Origin: Narthecium ossifragum
Lineage: Eukaryota; Streptophyta; Magnoliopsida; Dioscoreales; Nartheciaceae
DNA: 64,000 nucleotides
Assembly: GCA_963920575.1 (NCBI GenBank)
Contig: OY986970.1
Coordinates: forward strand, 883,001 to 947,000
Direction of reading: 5' to 3'
The position numbers and the translations under genes were made by a program. The notes below the pieces were generated by a model. It saw only the letters and a program-made list of their open reading frames with translations, was not told the DNA's origin and searched no databases. Every line of letters begins with the position of its first letter. Within the stretch, counting starts at the first letter, position 1. Of the stretch, positions 35,960 through 48,262 are shown in pieces.

Positions 35960-37380
35960 AAGAACCAGATAATGTGCCATATATCATTGGAAAGCTCTGG
36001 AAGTCTAGTTTCTGAAGAATTTTACGGTTCATGATTCCGAGTTTCCTAGATGAAGTTATGGCATTTTTCGTACCAATGCGCAGTGCTGAATGGCAAAAGA
36101 GATAATATGCAGAAAAAAGGATCGATCCTCACTATGGGAAGGATCGATCCCTTTTGCACATTTTCCAGTGACAGAACGCAACATTCTCTAGGATCGATCC
36201 TTATCTACTGAAGGATCGATCTTCGTCGGGGCGCAGCCAGAACTCAAGAGGAGGATCGATCCTTTACCCTATAAGGATCGATCCTTTTGTGCCAGCCGAG
36301 CAAAATCAATGGTCTAGATCTAATCCGAGTGGGGGATGCTTGGAGGCTATAAATAGACCCCTTTTGGGGGATTTTGGGGATTCTTTTGGGAGAAGAAGAG
36401 GCTAAGAAAAGGGGCAAACCCCTTGGGCAAGGAAGGGAGCTCTCATCCAAGAGGGAGGAGATTGATGAAGAAGAGGAGGATCCATCTCTTCTCCATTGCT
36501 TCTCCATCGAAGATGAGTAGCTAATCTATTTACCTAGTGGAATACCATGATGTTTTAGGTTTTATTTGTAGTTTTCTTTGGATTTGGATGTTGCAATCCT
36601 TATGAGACAAGGTTGTATGAATTTATTCTTCATTTCTATACCTTTGTAGTTGGATTCTAATGTTGGATGGATGGATTCTTTGGTATGCATAAGCTAGAAC
36701 CTTGTGTCCAATAGGTGTTTGTTGATATTCCCCAATGAGTTGGTTGTGCTAGAACCATGGCCACTTGTGTTGAAGGGAGTCTTGGCTCTAGGTTAGGGAC
36801 TTGGTTGTGCTAGAACCACTTCAATCCACATCTAACCTATCATCTATCCTATCTTTTGTAGTGTTTTTGGCTTCGAGATGCTAGAACCACCTCGATCCAT
36901 TACCATATTCCATACAACCAAATTCCTTGCGACGAGATGATCCTAACCCGACCTCTCGTTAGCGATGATCGTAGCTAATCCCTCGATCGCCGACTTTTTA
37001 GAATACACCTTTTGCGACGGATAGTCCTTATCCGGTTATTCGTTAGCGATGACCTTTGTTAGCCACAAGGTAGTCGATATTGTAGTGTCTCGATAGGATT
37101 GCACATCTTGATTCATTAGAAAGCTATGATTGAGCCTAATCCGGATTGGGATTCCCTAGGACCTCTTTCTATCCATTAAATCATTTACATGCTTTCTTAG
37201 TTTTCTTATCATAAAACCCAAAAACCATTTCTTTTATTATCCTTGTAGGAACACTTAGATTGAGGTAAGTAGTTTAATTGTTTCCATACGCATTCCCTGT
37301 GGATTCGACTCGGACTCACCGCTAGCTACCCCCAAAGGTAGTTAGTTAGTAGTTCGATTATAAATTTGTAATTTTGATCG
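35960..37380 (+). mobile_element. LTR-like sequence with phased GGATCGATCC palindromes and a TATA box
   Basis: Six copies of GGATCGATC(C/T) occur at 36119, 36141, 36191, 36213, 36253 and 36275. They are followed by GGTCTAGATCTAAT (36311) and CTATAAATAG (36347-36356). Downstream are sequences typical of the 3' part and leader of plant Ty3/gypsy LTRs, such as CCCTGTGGATTCGACTCGGA near 37297. This reads as an LTR promoter and leader with no coding region. Its ends were not found. Confidence 0.55.
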
Positions 37381-37799
37381 GGCGCGTTAAGCCGCGACAC
37401 TTTTCACGTCCAGTCAAAGATTTTGAGCCTTTGGGCGCGGAAGTCGCTGCCCATGCAGAAGAACACGGTCACCACGCAGAACCGAAAGGATCCCAACCAG
37501 AACATCGGCATCTCCATGCACACCTCCCTGCGGTGGGGAATGGTCAAAAGGCAAAAGACGTAATTTGAAGTTACATCTTCGTTGGCATGATTAAAAAAAT
37601 AAAAGGTCACGCCAGCGTGGCGCTGACGTGGACAAAGCAGGCATATCCCCATCAATATTTTGTCCACATGTATATATTAATAATATTTTACTTAAATATT
37701 ATTATTTTAAAAATTCCAAAAATAAAAAACAAAGTGAGTTTGTTGGGGGCTTCGTTTGCAAGATTGAGAAACAGTAGCCGGGCCATCTTTGTTTTTTTT

Positions 37800-39050
37800 G
37801 GGTTTGTATTCTGATTAGTTGGGTCTTCTACCTTGGCATATGGGGAGGTGCAACAGGAGGACTTCCTGCAAGGTCAACAACCTTAAGCATGGTGCCATCT
37901 ACTCCTCTATAAAATGGGACTTATTAAGAGTATCATAAGCAACTTCCCTATCCTTATCCTTATTTTGATGTGATTTTATGTCGTTCTATAATATAGGGCA
38001 TTGGCTTTTGCCTTATTCACATGGCAGTTTTCCCTATATTAATTCCCAATATGGTTGAAAGTTTTAAAACTGAAACATGTTTAATGGATAGGGAATGCGT
38101 TTTCATTCCCAACAGATTTCCTATCCCGTTCTCTATCCCTAAATTTAAAGAATTTACTAAAAAAACATTACCCAACAGATTCCCTATCCCCAAACTCGTT
38201 CTCTATCTCATTCCTTAAATTTTAACAGATTCCCTAATTATAGGGAATGAGATTGGTTTTAGGAAATGACACAATGAATTGGTTTAAGAATAGGGAATCT
38301 GTTATGTGACGTTTTTTTAATAATATTCCCTAAATATAGGGATATGGAATAGTACAGGAAACCTATTGATAATGCTAAGAGGCAAGAAGAATAGTTAGAA
38401 ATAGAAAGTTTATTCATTGAAATATTTTAGAAACTTTAGTTTCACTTTCTACTGGATATAAACCAGTACTAAACCAGTCTTTTTGTAAAAATGAATGAGC
38501 TAGAACTATAAAAGATCGAAAAACTCTGTTTGATATCAAGTCAACAAAACGACAATGTCGTTAAAAAAACTCCATATAAGTAAGCCTATTATATTCTAGC
38601 AAATGCACTCTGAAAAATTTGCCATCTTCTTCCACAGTAAAATTTTCTTGGCCGTCTGATTTCATCTTGATCTGTAATTTCTGAGCATTTCAAATGGCTC
38701 AATCGGTTCATAAGCGAACTTAAATAAGCAGGAACAAATGATCAAATTGCTGGAAACTATACTCTTCATATGAGAAGGTTGATTTATAATCCAGCCGCTG
38801 GCTTTGCCTTAGTGCAAGGCTGTTCTCGTTTTCTTGTTTTTTTTTTCACAATAACAAAGCTATTGATGTCAAAAGGTTAAGAAATTCAATTCGGCACATA
38901 AATCGCAAGACCACAATTTGATCAATAATTGGACTTCCTTGGATTTCCTTGATTAGTTTTACAAACATTACACATTATTACAAGCTCTATTTTTGTAGGA
39001 AGTCTCCAGCCTTCTTCAAGAAACGAAAAGAAAAATTCCATCATCACTGA
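37800..39050. other. Repeat-rich spacer before AG-peptide copy 3
   Basis: The block 38020-38400 holds many ATTCCCTAT/ATAGGGAAT words on both strands (CAGATTCCCTAT at 38177, TATAGGGAATGAGATTGG at 38240), suggesting an inverted-repeat MITE without clear ends. No gene was seen in the rest. Confidence 0.35.
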
Positions 39051-39230
39051 TCAATGAACGAGATATGTGACGAGGAGAGCTACAAGCAAAAGAACACAAG
39101 CTATCCCCTGATCGATCGCCTTGGCGTCAAACCTCCGAGAAGGTGCTATAGCTTCTCCATGGGTAACTTGCATCATCCCAGACAAGAAAAATGCAACGAC
39201 CAGCAACACATACACTCTCATGGACCTCAT
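39051..39230 (-). CDS. Arabinogalactan-peptide-like protein, copy 3 (59 aa)
   Basis: The frame starts MRSMRVYVLLVVAFFLSGMM (signal peptide), has a short core GEAIAPSRRF, then DAKAIDQGIACVLLLVALLV and ends TYLVH. Length, layout and stop position match the copy at 18568. The usual DGK before the GPI-type tail is DAK here, and the usual AYIL is ACVL, placing a cysteine in the C-terminal segment. It sits 2.2 kb from the ALDH-B stop on the same strand, the same order as copy 2 and ALDH-A. An upstream (TA)n/(GT)n tract (39281-39320) and TTTCTCTGTTTGAGAG precede the gene. It may still be expressed although its ALDH partner is dead. Confidence 0.83.
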   Translation of the reverse strand: MRSMRVYVLLVVAFFLSGMMQVTHGEAIAPSRRFDAKAIDQGIACVLLLVALLVTYLVH

Positions 39231-39289
39231 CTTGCAATGAAATCTTGAAACAAAACTGTGGTTCTATCAAGAACAGAGCTATATATATG

Positions 39290-39320
<31 letters not shown>

Positions 39321-39884
39321 TTCTCTGTTTGAGAGAACTGCTCACTGTGCTGAAGCATTCAAGGTTGGTGATGAAGTATATATAGAGGCCGGTTTGCAAA
39401 ACAGAAGGCTGATCAATCTGATTGTTGTACTTTACAGCCGCCTTGTTTGAGTGACTTGACTTCACTCGTTAGACTGAACTACCTCATTGGAAACTTCCCA
39501 TTTTCCGATTTGTAGACCGGACTAAGTCTGGCCTGGTATCCAGTATAACAAGAATACTACGAGTCTACGAGTGAGGTTGTTGGAAACCTGGTCATTTGAA
39601 TGATTGAATAATAATACTCCATGTTGAGAAGGAGAGGGAGACGGGGACAGAGGGCTTGGTGGTGCAGGTTGATGGTGTGCTCATGGTCAGAGATCTATCA
39701 CGGGAGGCGGCAGTGAGCGCAGTACGTGCAGGAACAAGTGGTTTGGGCTATGGGGCAGCCGGCTCACGCGAGCTCGGTTTTGATTATAGAAATGGTGGCA
39801 ATTGAGTTGGCGTGAGGCGTTCTAAATTATAAGGCTCGTTTAAGGTCGTTATTTAGTCAGACTCGATAATGACTGTACATATAG

Positions 39885-40735
39885 GGTCCGTTTGACAAGC
39901 ATAGTATGTGAAGTATTAGATGGAATGGGGAATGAGCGGATTCCGCATTCCATCTATTCTCATGTTTGGCTGATTTTACTATTTGAAATGGGCGGTATCC
40001 GACCAGCGTCGGATTCCAGAAATTTGGAATCGCGGCATTCCATCGATTCGAGCGAATGCCGCTGCCATCCAAAGCGGGATCCAGATTTGAGATTATCCTA
40101 AATGACCATTTTATCCTCTTGATATATAAAATAGCTATATTTATCATAACTTTAAATATATATGTTGAAACTTTATGAAATTAGTCTCATTGGAAAGATA
40201 TCATCGATATCTTCGTTATGAGACCAATATTGAGTATTTTTTAAAGCAAATATTTGATATAATTTAATTTATAAAATCATTTAATATATTATAACTTAAA
40301 TTATACCTGAATTTTTAATAATTTCGATCAATCATTTTACATGATTAGATGCATTCAAAGAATTAATTTGACCTAAATTTTCAATAATTTTGATCAATCA
40401 TATCTCGTGGGTATTGTTATTATTATAATGAAAAACATGTCTTAATTTAAGAAAACTTAAAGTTTTATTATTAACATGCTGTCAAAATTCACTTGGTTCC
40501 AATTCAGAGATTTATGAATTAAACACCAGAATCCACAAAATTAGCAGATTCAGCTCATCCATAATAGACAAGCCAAACGTCAGAATCAACAGAGTCAGCT
40601 CATCCCATACAAACCAACCAAACAACAGAATCAAAATCCACAGAATCACCAGATTCAGCTCATTCCCCATTTAGCTAATTCCACAGATTCCTTATTCAGC
40701 TAATTCATCAGATTCATGTTTGCCAAACGCACCCA
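39885..40735. mobile_element. MITE-like element with GGGTCCGTTTG / CAAACGCACCC ends
   Basis: The left end is GGGTCCGTTTGACAAGCAT and the right end is CATGTTTGCCAAACGCACCC, an imperfect inverted pair about 850 bp apart. The inside is AT-rich, with repeated CAGATTCA/GAATCAACAGA words and no coding sequence. A superfamily cannot be assigned. Confidence 0.5.
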
Positions 40736-41192
40736 TACTGAATGGGATGGGTTGTGGGTTTGGCCAAGGGAGGTGGAGCCGACAGCAAGGAGTATATGGA
40801 AAAATGTCACGTGTTTCGAGTCTGTTGTATTTTCTTAGATTTTCTAACGCTAGGGCTGATGGGATCGCGAGATGGTGCCGTCATCGTCATGATCTTAGTT
40901 TAGGGTTTTTTTATAGCCTACGGGCTCAACTAATAAAAAAGAAGAATACTCCGTACTCAATCAGGATACTCAAAAAGCCTAAGATCAATCGGTCAGTAAT
41001 CTGAATCATGCATATGACAGAACACAACAACTTGCAGCCCAATGTTTTTCCATGTATTTGGCAAGCTTCCATAAATCATTGCAGATTCAAGAAATTTAAC
41101 TGCTTTTTATTATAAAGAAAACAATTAGACTTCTGACGGTTAATTTGTTCGTATAGATACAAACACAACACCTGATGTTCATACGTTGTACA

Positions 41193-41365
41193 CAGGGGCG
41201 GACCTATTCAGAGATTAGGGGGGGCTGAATTTTTTTTTTTTTTACCTAACCTTCCGTGGGCCCCACGCCCCCCACCCCCTATCCCAATGTCCCTGGCCCC
41301 CCCCCCCTCATGCACTGCCTTCCTCCCTTGGCCCCCCCTTGCTTGAAAGGCTGGGTCCGCCCCTG
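41193..41365. mobile_element. 173-bp hAT-type MITE with perfect ends and 8-bp target duplication
   Basis: The terminal inverted repeats are CAGGGGCGGAC and GTCCGCCCCTG, perfect over 11 bp. GTTGTACA lies immediately outside on both sides (41185-41192 and 41366-41373), an 8-bp duplication diagnostic of hAT elements. The interior is C/G-homopolymer-rich. It lies about 60 bp beyond the stop codon of ALDH-B. Confidence 0.88.
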
Positions 41366-41965
41366 GTTGTACACATACAAGAGCATTAGTCTAATGACTC
41401 TTTATTGTTTTCAACAATTAAGGTGAATCATGATCTCATTTCCAAGGAGAAGAATAGATAGGAGTGACCACTGACTTCACATGGAGATACTTCTCCAGTC
41501 CCTGTGTTCCAAAGTCTCTTCCGAAGCCGCTCATCTTATACCCACCAAACGGAGCATCAGTGTCCATAGCAAGGTAACAGTTGATCCAAATGGTGCCTGC
41601 GCGAACTGATCTCGAGACACGGTTGGCTGTGTTCAAGTCCTTGGTCACAATCCCAGCAGCAAGCCCATATCAAGTGTTGTTCGCTCTCTCTATTGCTTCC
41701 TCAATTGTCCTAGCAACAATATATGCACAGTAAGTAAAAAAAAAGATACATATATCAGATATTACAGAGCTTTTATTTCATCAGTGCCTTTAATTCTTTG
41801 CATGGTTTAGGGTCAAATCTATAAACTAATCTTCCAGGATAGGCTTACTTGAATCTCATGAGCGACATCACAGGGCCGAATATCTCATCTTTAGCAATCA
41901 GCATGTCCTCCTGCCGAAAAAATAAACAAGCATGATATCTCTTACATTCAACATTGAACTCAAAC

Positions 41966-42019
<54 letters not shown>

Positions 42020-42477
42020 TTGGCAGAGGGTTACATAGGGTGGTGTACCTTGACATCAGTAAAGATTGTGGGTTCGATGTAGTAACCTTTCTCTGCGAAG
42101 GGTTTTCCCCCTGTTAGCAGAGTAGCCCCCTCTCTCTTACCATGCTCAATGTATCTAAGAACTCTTTCAAACTGCACCTTATCGACCTGCATCCAGGTGA
42201 AAGCTAGAGTTCTTACCTCATTGCAGTCATAGATAAACAAGTTGTATCATAGGTGCACCTACTGAGATCGATCGCTAAAATGACTAATTCTTGTATGGAC
42301 ACTCACAAATCTATGATAGCTAGATGAATACTTAATTTAAGTGGCAAATTCAAATAATCAAGATCTAATATGAACTGCAAGGAGATGAAGGACCTGAGGT
42401 CCTTGTTGTGAGTTGGGATCAAGAGGGTCTCCAACCACCCAGCTCTTGGCCTTCTCAGCTGCCTTCTTCACAAACTC

Positions 42478-42495
42478 ATCATAGATCCCTTCTTG
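42478..42495. repeat. Target site duplication, left copy
   Basis: ATCATAGATCCCTTCTTG is ALDH exon 6 sequence and is repeated identically at 46321-46338 just after the LINE poly(A). The two copies bracket the insertion; the uninterrupted site is visible in copy C at about 56351-56368. Confidence 0.95.
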
Positions 42496-45400
42496 GTTTA
42501 ACTTCGGAGTCGCACGGGCAATGGGTGGTCTCCGTGGTTTATGCTTCAACAAACTACGTTACAAGGAGGGAGGTATGGGATGGTCTCTCAAGGGTGAATA
42601 GCGTCGGCTGGCCGCACTTAATTATCGGCGATCTTAATGTGATCTCCTCGCCGGCAGAAAAGAAGGGGGGCAGGCCATTTGTGTTTGATGCTGAAATCCA
42701 AGATTTTTGCAATTTCCTGGTGCAACAGCAGCTGGTGGATCTGGGCTCCTTGGGTCCAACATTCACATGGACGAATGGCCAACCTGGGCTATCAAAGATC
42801 CTGGTTCGTCTAGATCGTGCTATTTGCAATCCGCAATGGAAGCAGTTGTTCAAGGTCGGTCCAGTCAGACATCTTGACCGAGCACACTCGGATCACCGGC
42901 CGATTCTCCTCTCCCTTGTTCCACCACCGGAGACCGCTGAGCCTTCTATGTTCCGCCTGAAATATTTCTGGACTCAGGAACATGCCTTCAGCTTATTGGT
43001 GCAGCAGACCTGGAGTGGGCAAGGGCGTGGGACGGCTCAGTTCAATCTTGAGTCGCGAATGAAGAAGGTGAGGGAGGTGGTCAAGGGATGGAGTAGGTCG
43101 AACAGGGCAGACCTGGTTGGAACTGCGGCAAGGCTCAGGGGATGTTTGGAGGGGTTGTATCAGGCGGAGGAGGATGGTTCTATATCCCCACAGGAGGAAA
43201 TTGATCTTCGTTGCATGGAACATCAACATGCAGAGCTTGTCTTGAAGCATCAATGGGTGGAGAGACAAAGATCAAGGGAGGAATGGGTGATTGATGGGGA
43301 CAGTAATACCTCTTACTTTCATAATTCTCTGGTGGAGTGTGGGCATAGATCGAAGTTGACGAGCTTGAAAAGAGCTGATGGCTCTCTTGCAGAGGCTACT
43401 TCAGAATTGGTGGAGGAGGTGACTGGTTCTTTCTCTTCTCTCTGGGCTGACTCTGAAACTTTCGACGAGGAGATGTTGCCCGACCTACCGAGACTGGACA
43501 CTGTGCTGAGTGAATCCTTGGTGGCAGAGGTGTCTCAAGAGGAAGTGAAGTCTGTGGTTTTTAACTTCAAAAATAACTGTTGCCCAGGTCCAGATGGGTT
43601 CCCAGCATAATTTTTCAAGGAGAATTGGAGGATGGTAGGGGACGAACTTACGAGGGCTGTGCAAGGCTTCTTCAGGAATTGTAGATTGCCTACCTCTTGG
43701 AACCAGTCCTTCATTTCCTTCATTCCAAAGGTGTCCTTTCCGAAGAAGCTCAAGGATTATAGGCCTATTAGCTTGTGCAACACTACATACAAGATAATAT
43801 CTACAATCTTGGCGGGAAGACTGAAAGAGGTGCTGGAGGAGTTGGTGAGTCCAGAACAAGTGGCCTTCATCAGTGAAAGGAGGATACATGACAGTGTTGG
43901 AGCGGCTTGTGAGGTTCTACATTCCATGAAGAGGGCATCCAAAACAAGGGCACTGATGGTATTGAAGATAGACTTACAATCAGCATATGATCGTGTCCGG
44001 TGGCCGTTGATCAAGGCAGTCTTCTCGAGGATGGGGTTCCCAGAGGTGTGGGTTACGTGGATCATGGAATGCATCACGTCACTGGTCTTCTCCTTCATTA
44101 TAAATGGGAAGGTCTTTGGCAGACTTGTGGCACAAAGGGGATTGAGGCAGGGCGACCCTCTCTCACCATACATATTTGTATTGGTGCAAGAGGTTTTTTC
44201 AAGGCTCATGGATGCGCCAGGGGGGGCTTAGAGGGGCTGTGGTTTCGTGGCTCAGATTTTCGTCTGTCACATCTTTTATACGCAGACGATTGTCTCATTG
44301 TGACTACGGCTAAGGTTTGGGAGGCTTGTAGAATGCGTCAGATCCTTCTGACCTATGGGGCACTATCGGGCATGAAGGTGAATGAACTCAAATCGGCTGT
44401 GAAATTCTCACCTGTTCTGGATGTGGAGAGGAAGCAAAGGATCCTCAACATTCTCAGGGTTCCTATGGAGGAGACGGGTTGGTGCTACCTTGGAGTTCCA
44501 ATTACTGCTACAAGGCCAAGTGCAGGGCAATTCTCCTTCCTCCTGGAGAGGGTGTTGCAAAGGGTGAAGGGCTGGAATGGAAGATCCTTATCTTCAGCGG
44601 CAAGATTGGTCCTAGCGCGCTCCGTGTTACAGTCGGCGGCAGTACATTGTATGTCAGGTACCATTGTTCCCTCTAGTACTTTGCTCGGTTTGGAGGCCAT
44701 TTGTAGATGCTTTTTATGGGATGGGAAAGTACGAAGCTTAGCCCGTGTTGGTTGGAGGACGGTCCTCTCTCCTATTGAGGCCGGTGGCTTAGGAATGAGG
44801 GATTTGCGTACGTGGCAACGGGCGCTAAACCTGAAAATGGCTGTTTCTTTGCTTGACGAGAAGGGCTCTAATTGGGTTACTTTGGTCAGAGCGAAGTATG
44901 GGGTCACTGCAGCTTTGCCTACAGGTTGCTCGAGGACTTCTTCCTACCATTGGAAGGCCATCTGCTCAGCTGTGATTGATTTGCGCAAGGGGTTGGAGGC
45001 AAAACTTGCAGTGGATGGTAAAGCAAGCTTCTTGTTCGATAACTGGGGGCTGGGCAAGGCACTGATCAACATGCCATGTCCAATTCTGGTGAGCAAATCT
45101 GTTGAATGCTTGTTAGTTCGAGACTTGATGACGGATGGGGGGTGGAATGCACAGCTGATCAAGGATATCTTAAATGAGGAAATGTCGAATATGGTTATGA
45201 ATTGTCCAGTTGCAGAAGCAGGAGGCGAGAAGTGGAAATGGTTGTACACTCCGTCGGGGAAGCTGACATCAAAGTCGGCTTATTTTTCTCTGATGGATTC
45301 CAGCTTCCAGAGTTCGTTGGATGCCTCAACGGTTCAAAAGGAGGTGTGGCTGAATATTTGGCGCGCGCCGACCACGCCGAAGGTTAGGTTTTTTGTGTGG

Positions 45401-46320
45401 AAATTACTCCACGGTAGGCTAGCATCGCTTGATGCGCTATGGCAGATCTACATGGTATCCTGTCGACAATGCCCAAGGTGTCATGCGGGTAATGAAACCA
45501 TCCAACATATCTTCTTCGATTGTGTTTTTGCCAGGTCGGTCTGGTATGGGGTTTTTCCAGATTTCAGCTGTGTTGATTGGGAGTTAATGTTGGAGGTGAT
45601 GCGGCGATCATCAGCTTCAGATGAGGGGTCTTGGAGGAGAAAGTCACTATTTTGTTTCACCTTGTGGTTCATTTGGATGGCAAGGAATGACTTAATCTTC
45701 AACGATGTGAGGCAACAGGTGCAAGTCGTGCTTGTTAGAATAAGGAGAGCAGTACAGGAGTTTTGGAGATCTTGGAGGCCAACTGGTGGTGCTAGGGGCC
45801 GATCAAGGCCACTTGAGTATAGGCGGATTTCAGCAGATGCCGCAGTAGGGGGACATGGAGCAGGGCTGGGGGTAGTGATGTACAAAGAGGACGGGACGGC
45901 GGGCTTGATAATCTCTGAATCTGTGGATGTCCAAGAGGTGGAGAAGGTCGAGCTTTTGGCGATACACCGGGCGTTGGTTTTCGCTAAGGAATGTGGTGTT
46001 CAGAGGGTGTGGGTAGAGTCTGACTCGAAATTTTTGGTGGGTTGTTTAAATGGGTCTTTGTTTTGGCCTCTACCGTTGGTAGATTTACTTCGGGATACTT
46101 GTAGATTGGGGGCTTTTTTTATTGGAGCGTCCTTTTGTTTTGTGCCACGGAGTGCCAATGTTCATGCGGACTTCCTAGCAAAGTTGGGGAGGGATCATCA
46201 TTGGTCCCGGGGTGTGGGTGTGTGATTCGGGAGGTTTTTGGCCGGATGACTGCCCAGTTTTGATGTAATTTTCTCTTAACTTAATCTAGCTCAAGAGCTC
46301 AACTTTTAAAATAAAAAAAA
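42496..46320 (+). mobile_element. 5'-truncated L1-type LINE in ALDH-B exon 6 (endonuclease, RT, zf-RVT, RNase H)
   Basis: The element begins inside the AP-endonuclease domain (WPHLIIGDLNVISSPAEKKG, HSDHRPILLS). It continues through a reverse transcriptase (YRPISLCNTTYKI, GLRQGDPLSPYIF, LLYADDCLI), a zf-RVT region (CPRCHAGNETIQHIFFDC) and an RNase H domain (VEKVELLAIHRAL, VWVESDSKFLVG, SANVHADFLAK), then a short 3' UTR and poly(A). Two defects are visible: a TAA at 43608-43610 in an otherwise continuous frame and a one-base frameshift near 44208-44225, just before YADD. ORF1 and the endonuclease start are missing, so it is dead on arrival. It runs opposite to the host gene. The RNase H tail is a known feature of one plant L1 lineage. 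Confidence 0.95.
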
Positions 46321-48262
46321 ATCATAGATCCCTTCTTGAACATAGACACGCGAACCCGCCACGCAAATTTCCCCCTGAAGTGCGCCGGCAGATTAAACAC
46401 AGTAAAACAATACAAGAAGAACGATCGATCGATCGATCGATGATAGCTGGAGTTGAGAGACGGTGGATTAATTGATGCATGCCTTGTTGGAAAAAATGGC
46501 AATTCGGGAGAGCTCGACAGCCATGTCGACATCTGCATCGTCGAAGACAATGAGAGGCGACTTTCCACCCAGCTCGAGCGACACACTCTTCAAATTACTC
46601 TTCGCTGCTGCCACCATTATAAGTCTTCCTACTTCGGTAGAGCCCGTGAAACTAATCTGAAATTAACCAGCAGTACGTAGTATTTAAAAACTATATATAG
46701 GAATTGAGAAATTGATCTATGAATTACTGTGAAATAGCTTATAGCCAGCCATGATATATGCATGCTTGTACCTAATATGTAGTAGAATGTTGTAAACCCA
46801 GCCTTTTAGGCTCTATTCAGCGAAAAAAAAAAAACCTTATCGACATCCATGTGAGAGCTGAGGGCAGCACCAGCGGTCTCACCAAATCCTGTGACGACGT
46901 TTAGCACTCCATCCGGAATGCCAGCCTACCATATATACCAATAAACAACAATGAAAGCAGTATCTCCATAAGATCATTTTAAATTTATTATAGGTAATGG
47001 ATCAGCAAAGTGTTATATATATGTAAGTAAGTGGTGTACTTGCTTAGCCAAGTTAGCATAAAAGAGGGCGGAGAGTGGCGTCTGCTCAGCCGGCTTGACG
47101 ACCATGGTGCAGCCGGCGGCCAAAGCCGGGCTGACCTTGGTGAAGAAAATGTTGGAAGGAAAGTTCCATGGCACGATGTGCCCGACCACCCCGATCGGCT
47201 CCTTCAATGTGTAGCCTTGGTAGTCCCCTGAGAGCTTCAGTGTCTCGCCGTGAATCTTATCGGCGGCACCGGCATAATAACGGATCTGGGTAAGGCAATG
47301 CGGTATATCGATCATTTTGACCCCGGTCACCACCTTCCCGGCATCAAGGCTGTCCAATATTGCAACCTCGTCGGCGTTTTCTTCGACCAAGTCCGCAAAC
47401 TTCATCATTATTTTCCCCCTCTCCTGTGCATACAGATATGTATGATCCAAAGTGAGGTTAATTAATACTTCAAACATCCAGTACGCTATTAAACTCTTCC
47501 TTGCTGTCAGGAAGAGAGATATATAGTATGCATACGTAGCCGGACATGCGAGGCCATTTGCCATGGTCGAAGGCTTCTCTGGCAGCCTTGACTGCTAAGT
47601 CGATGTCCTCTTTGTCTCCCTCCGCCACATCTGCGATCACTTCTCCATTGCGAGGATCAATGGTCTCGAATTTTTTGCCTGCAACAAGATCCATCAACCA
47701 TTGATCAATCTAATTCCAATCAAACAATATGATGCATAAGAACTCGTCGTTGATATTGTGCCATCATCACCGCTATTTTCTCTATCTTTTTAGCTTTTTT
47801 CTTATGATATTGCGTGACCTATCTAGCTTGTTTTGCTTGAAAGTGGGGGATATTAAAAGCTTGTTAAGATTTAAGCCTAGCTCGATTCAAAACATACTTG
47901 ATCGAAATTAGATTTTTTTATTTATTAATTGAGTCCGAAGACCAGAATACAAACATTATGGTACATCAAACATTTCAAAACTCAAAGCCAATCATCCAGA
48001 GTCCAAGCAAGTGGAGCTCGAAGACGACGGCATCACCTAGCAATACGATCCGCAACAACATTTGAGGATCTCAGAATATGAATCCTAGCTAGCTAGGCTC
48101 GAAATAAATTTCTAGTCAAGCTTGATCAAAGCCAGAGTACTTGACCGAGCCCGGCAGGCTCAATTAATTAATCACCTAGTTACAAATCATAATTGAGGCA
48201 ATTAAATAACGGGAATGATGATGGCTCTGAGCCGAGAAGCAGTGCAACAAAATCACATCAAT

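Larger units (their letters stand above)
35036..37690. mobile_element. Mutator-like element with about 150-bp terminal inverted repeats
   Basis: The segment 35036-35187 (GTGTGGAGAAAATATTTATG, TGTCTGCTTTGGCCACG, AACTCCAAATTACGTCTTTG) matches the reverse complement of about 37545-37690 block by block. Long imperfect terminal inverted repeats without transposase suggest a non-autonomous MULE. The inside contains a GC-rich stretch, a (CT)n tract at 35467-35515, the assembly gap and an LTR-like sequence (about 35900-37400). Target duplication not resolved. Confidence 0.55.

Noticed and set aside
36119..36284. Reading the regular palindromes as a CRISPR array
   Set aside because: The genome is a plant, spacers are 12 bp and the sites are 10-bp palindromes followed by a TATA box; no cas genes exist here.
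42408..42495. Apparent start of the LINE frame upstream of 42496
   Set aside because: This part is the antisense of ALDH exon 6; the frame runs into the LINE by chance. The target duplication fixes the true border at 42496.
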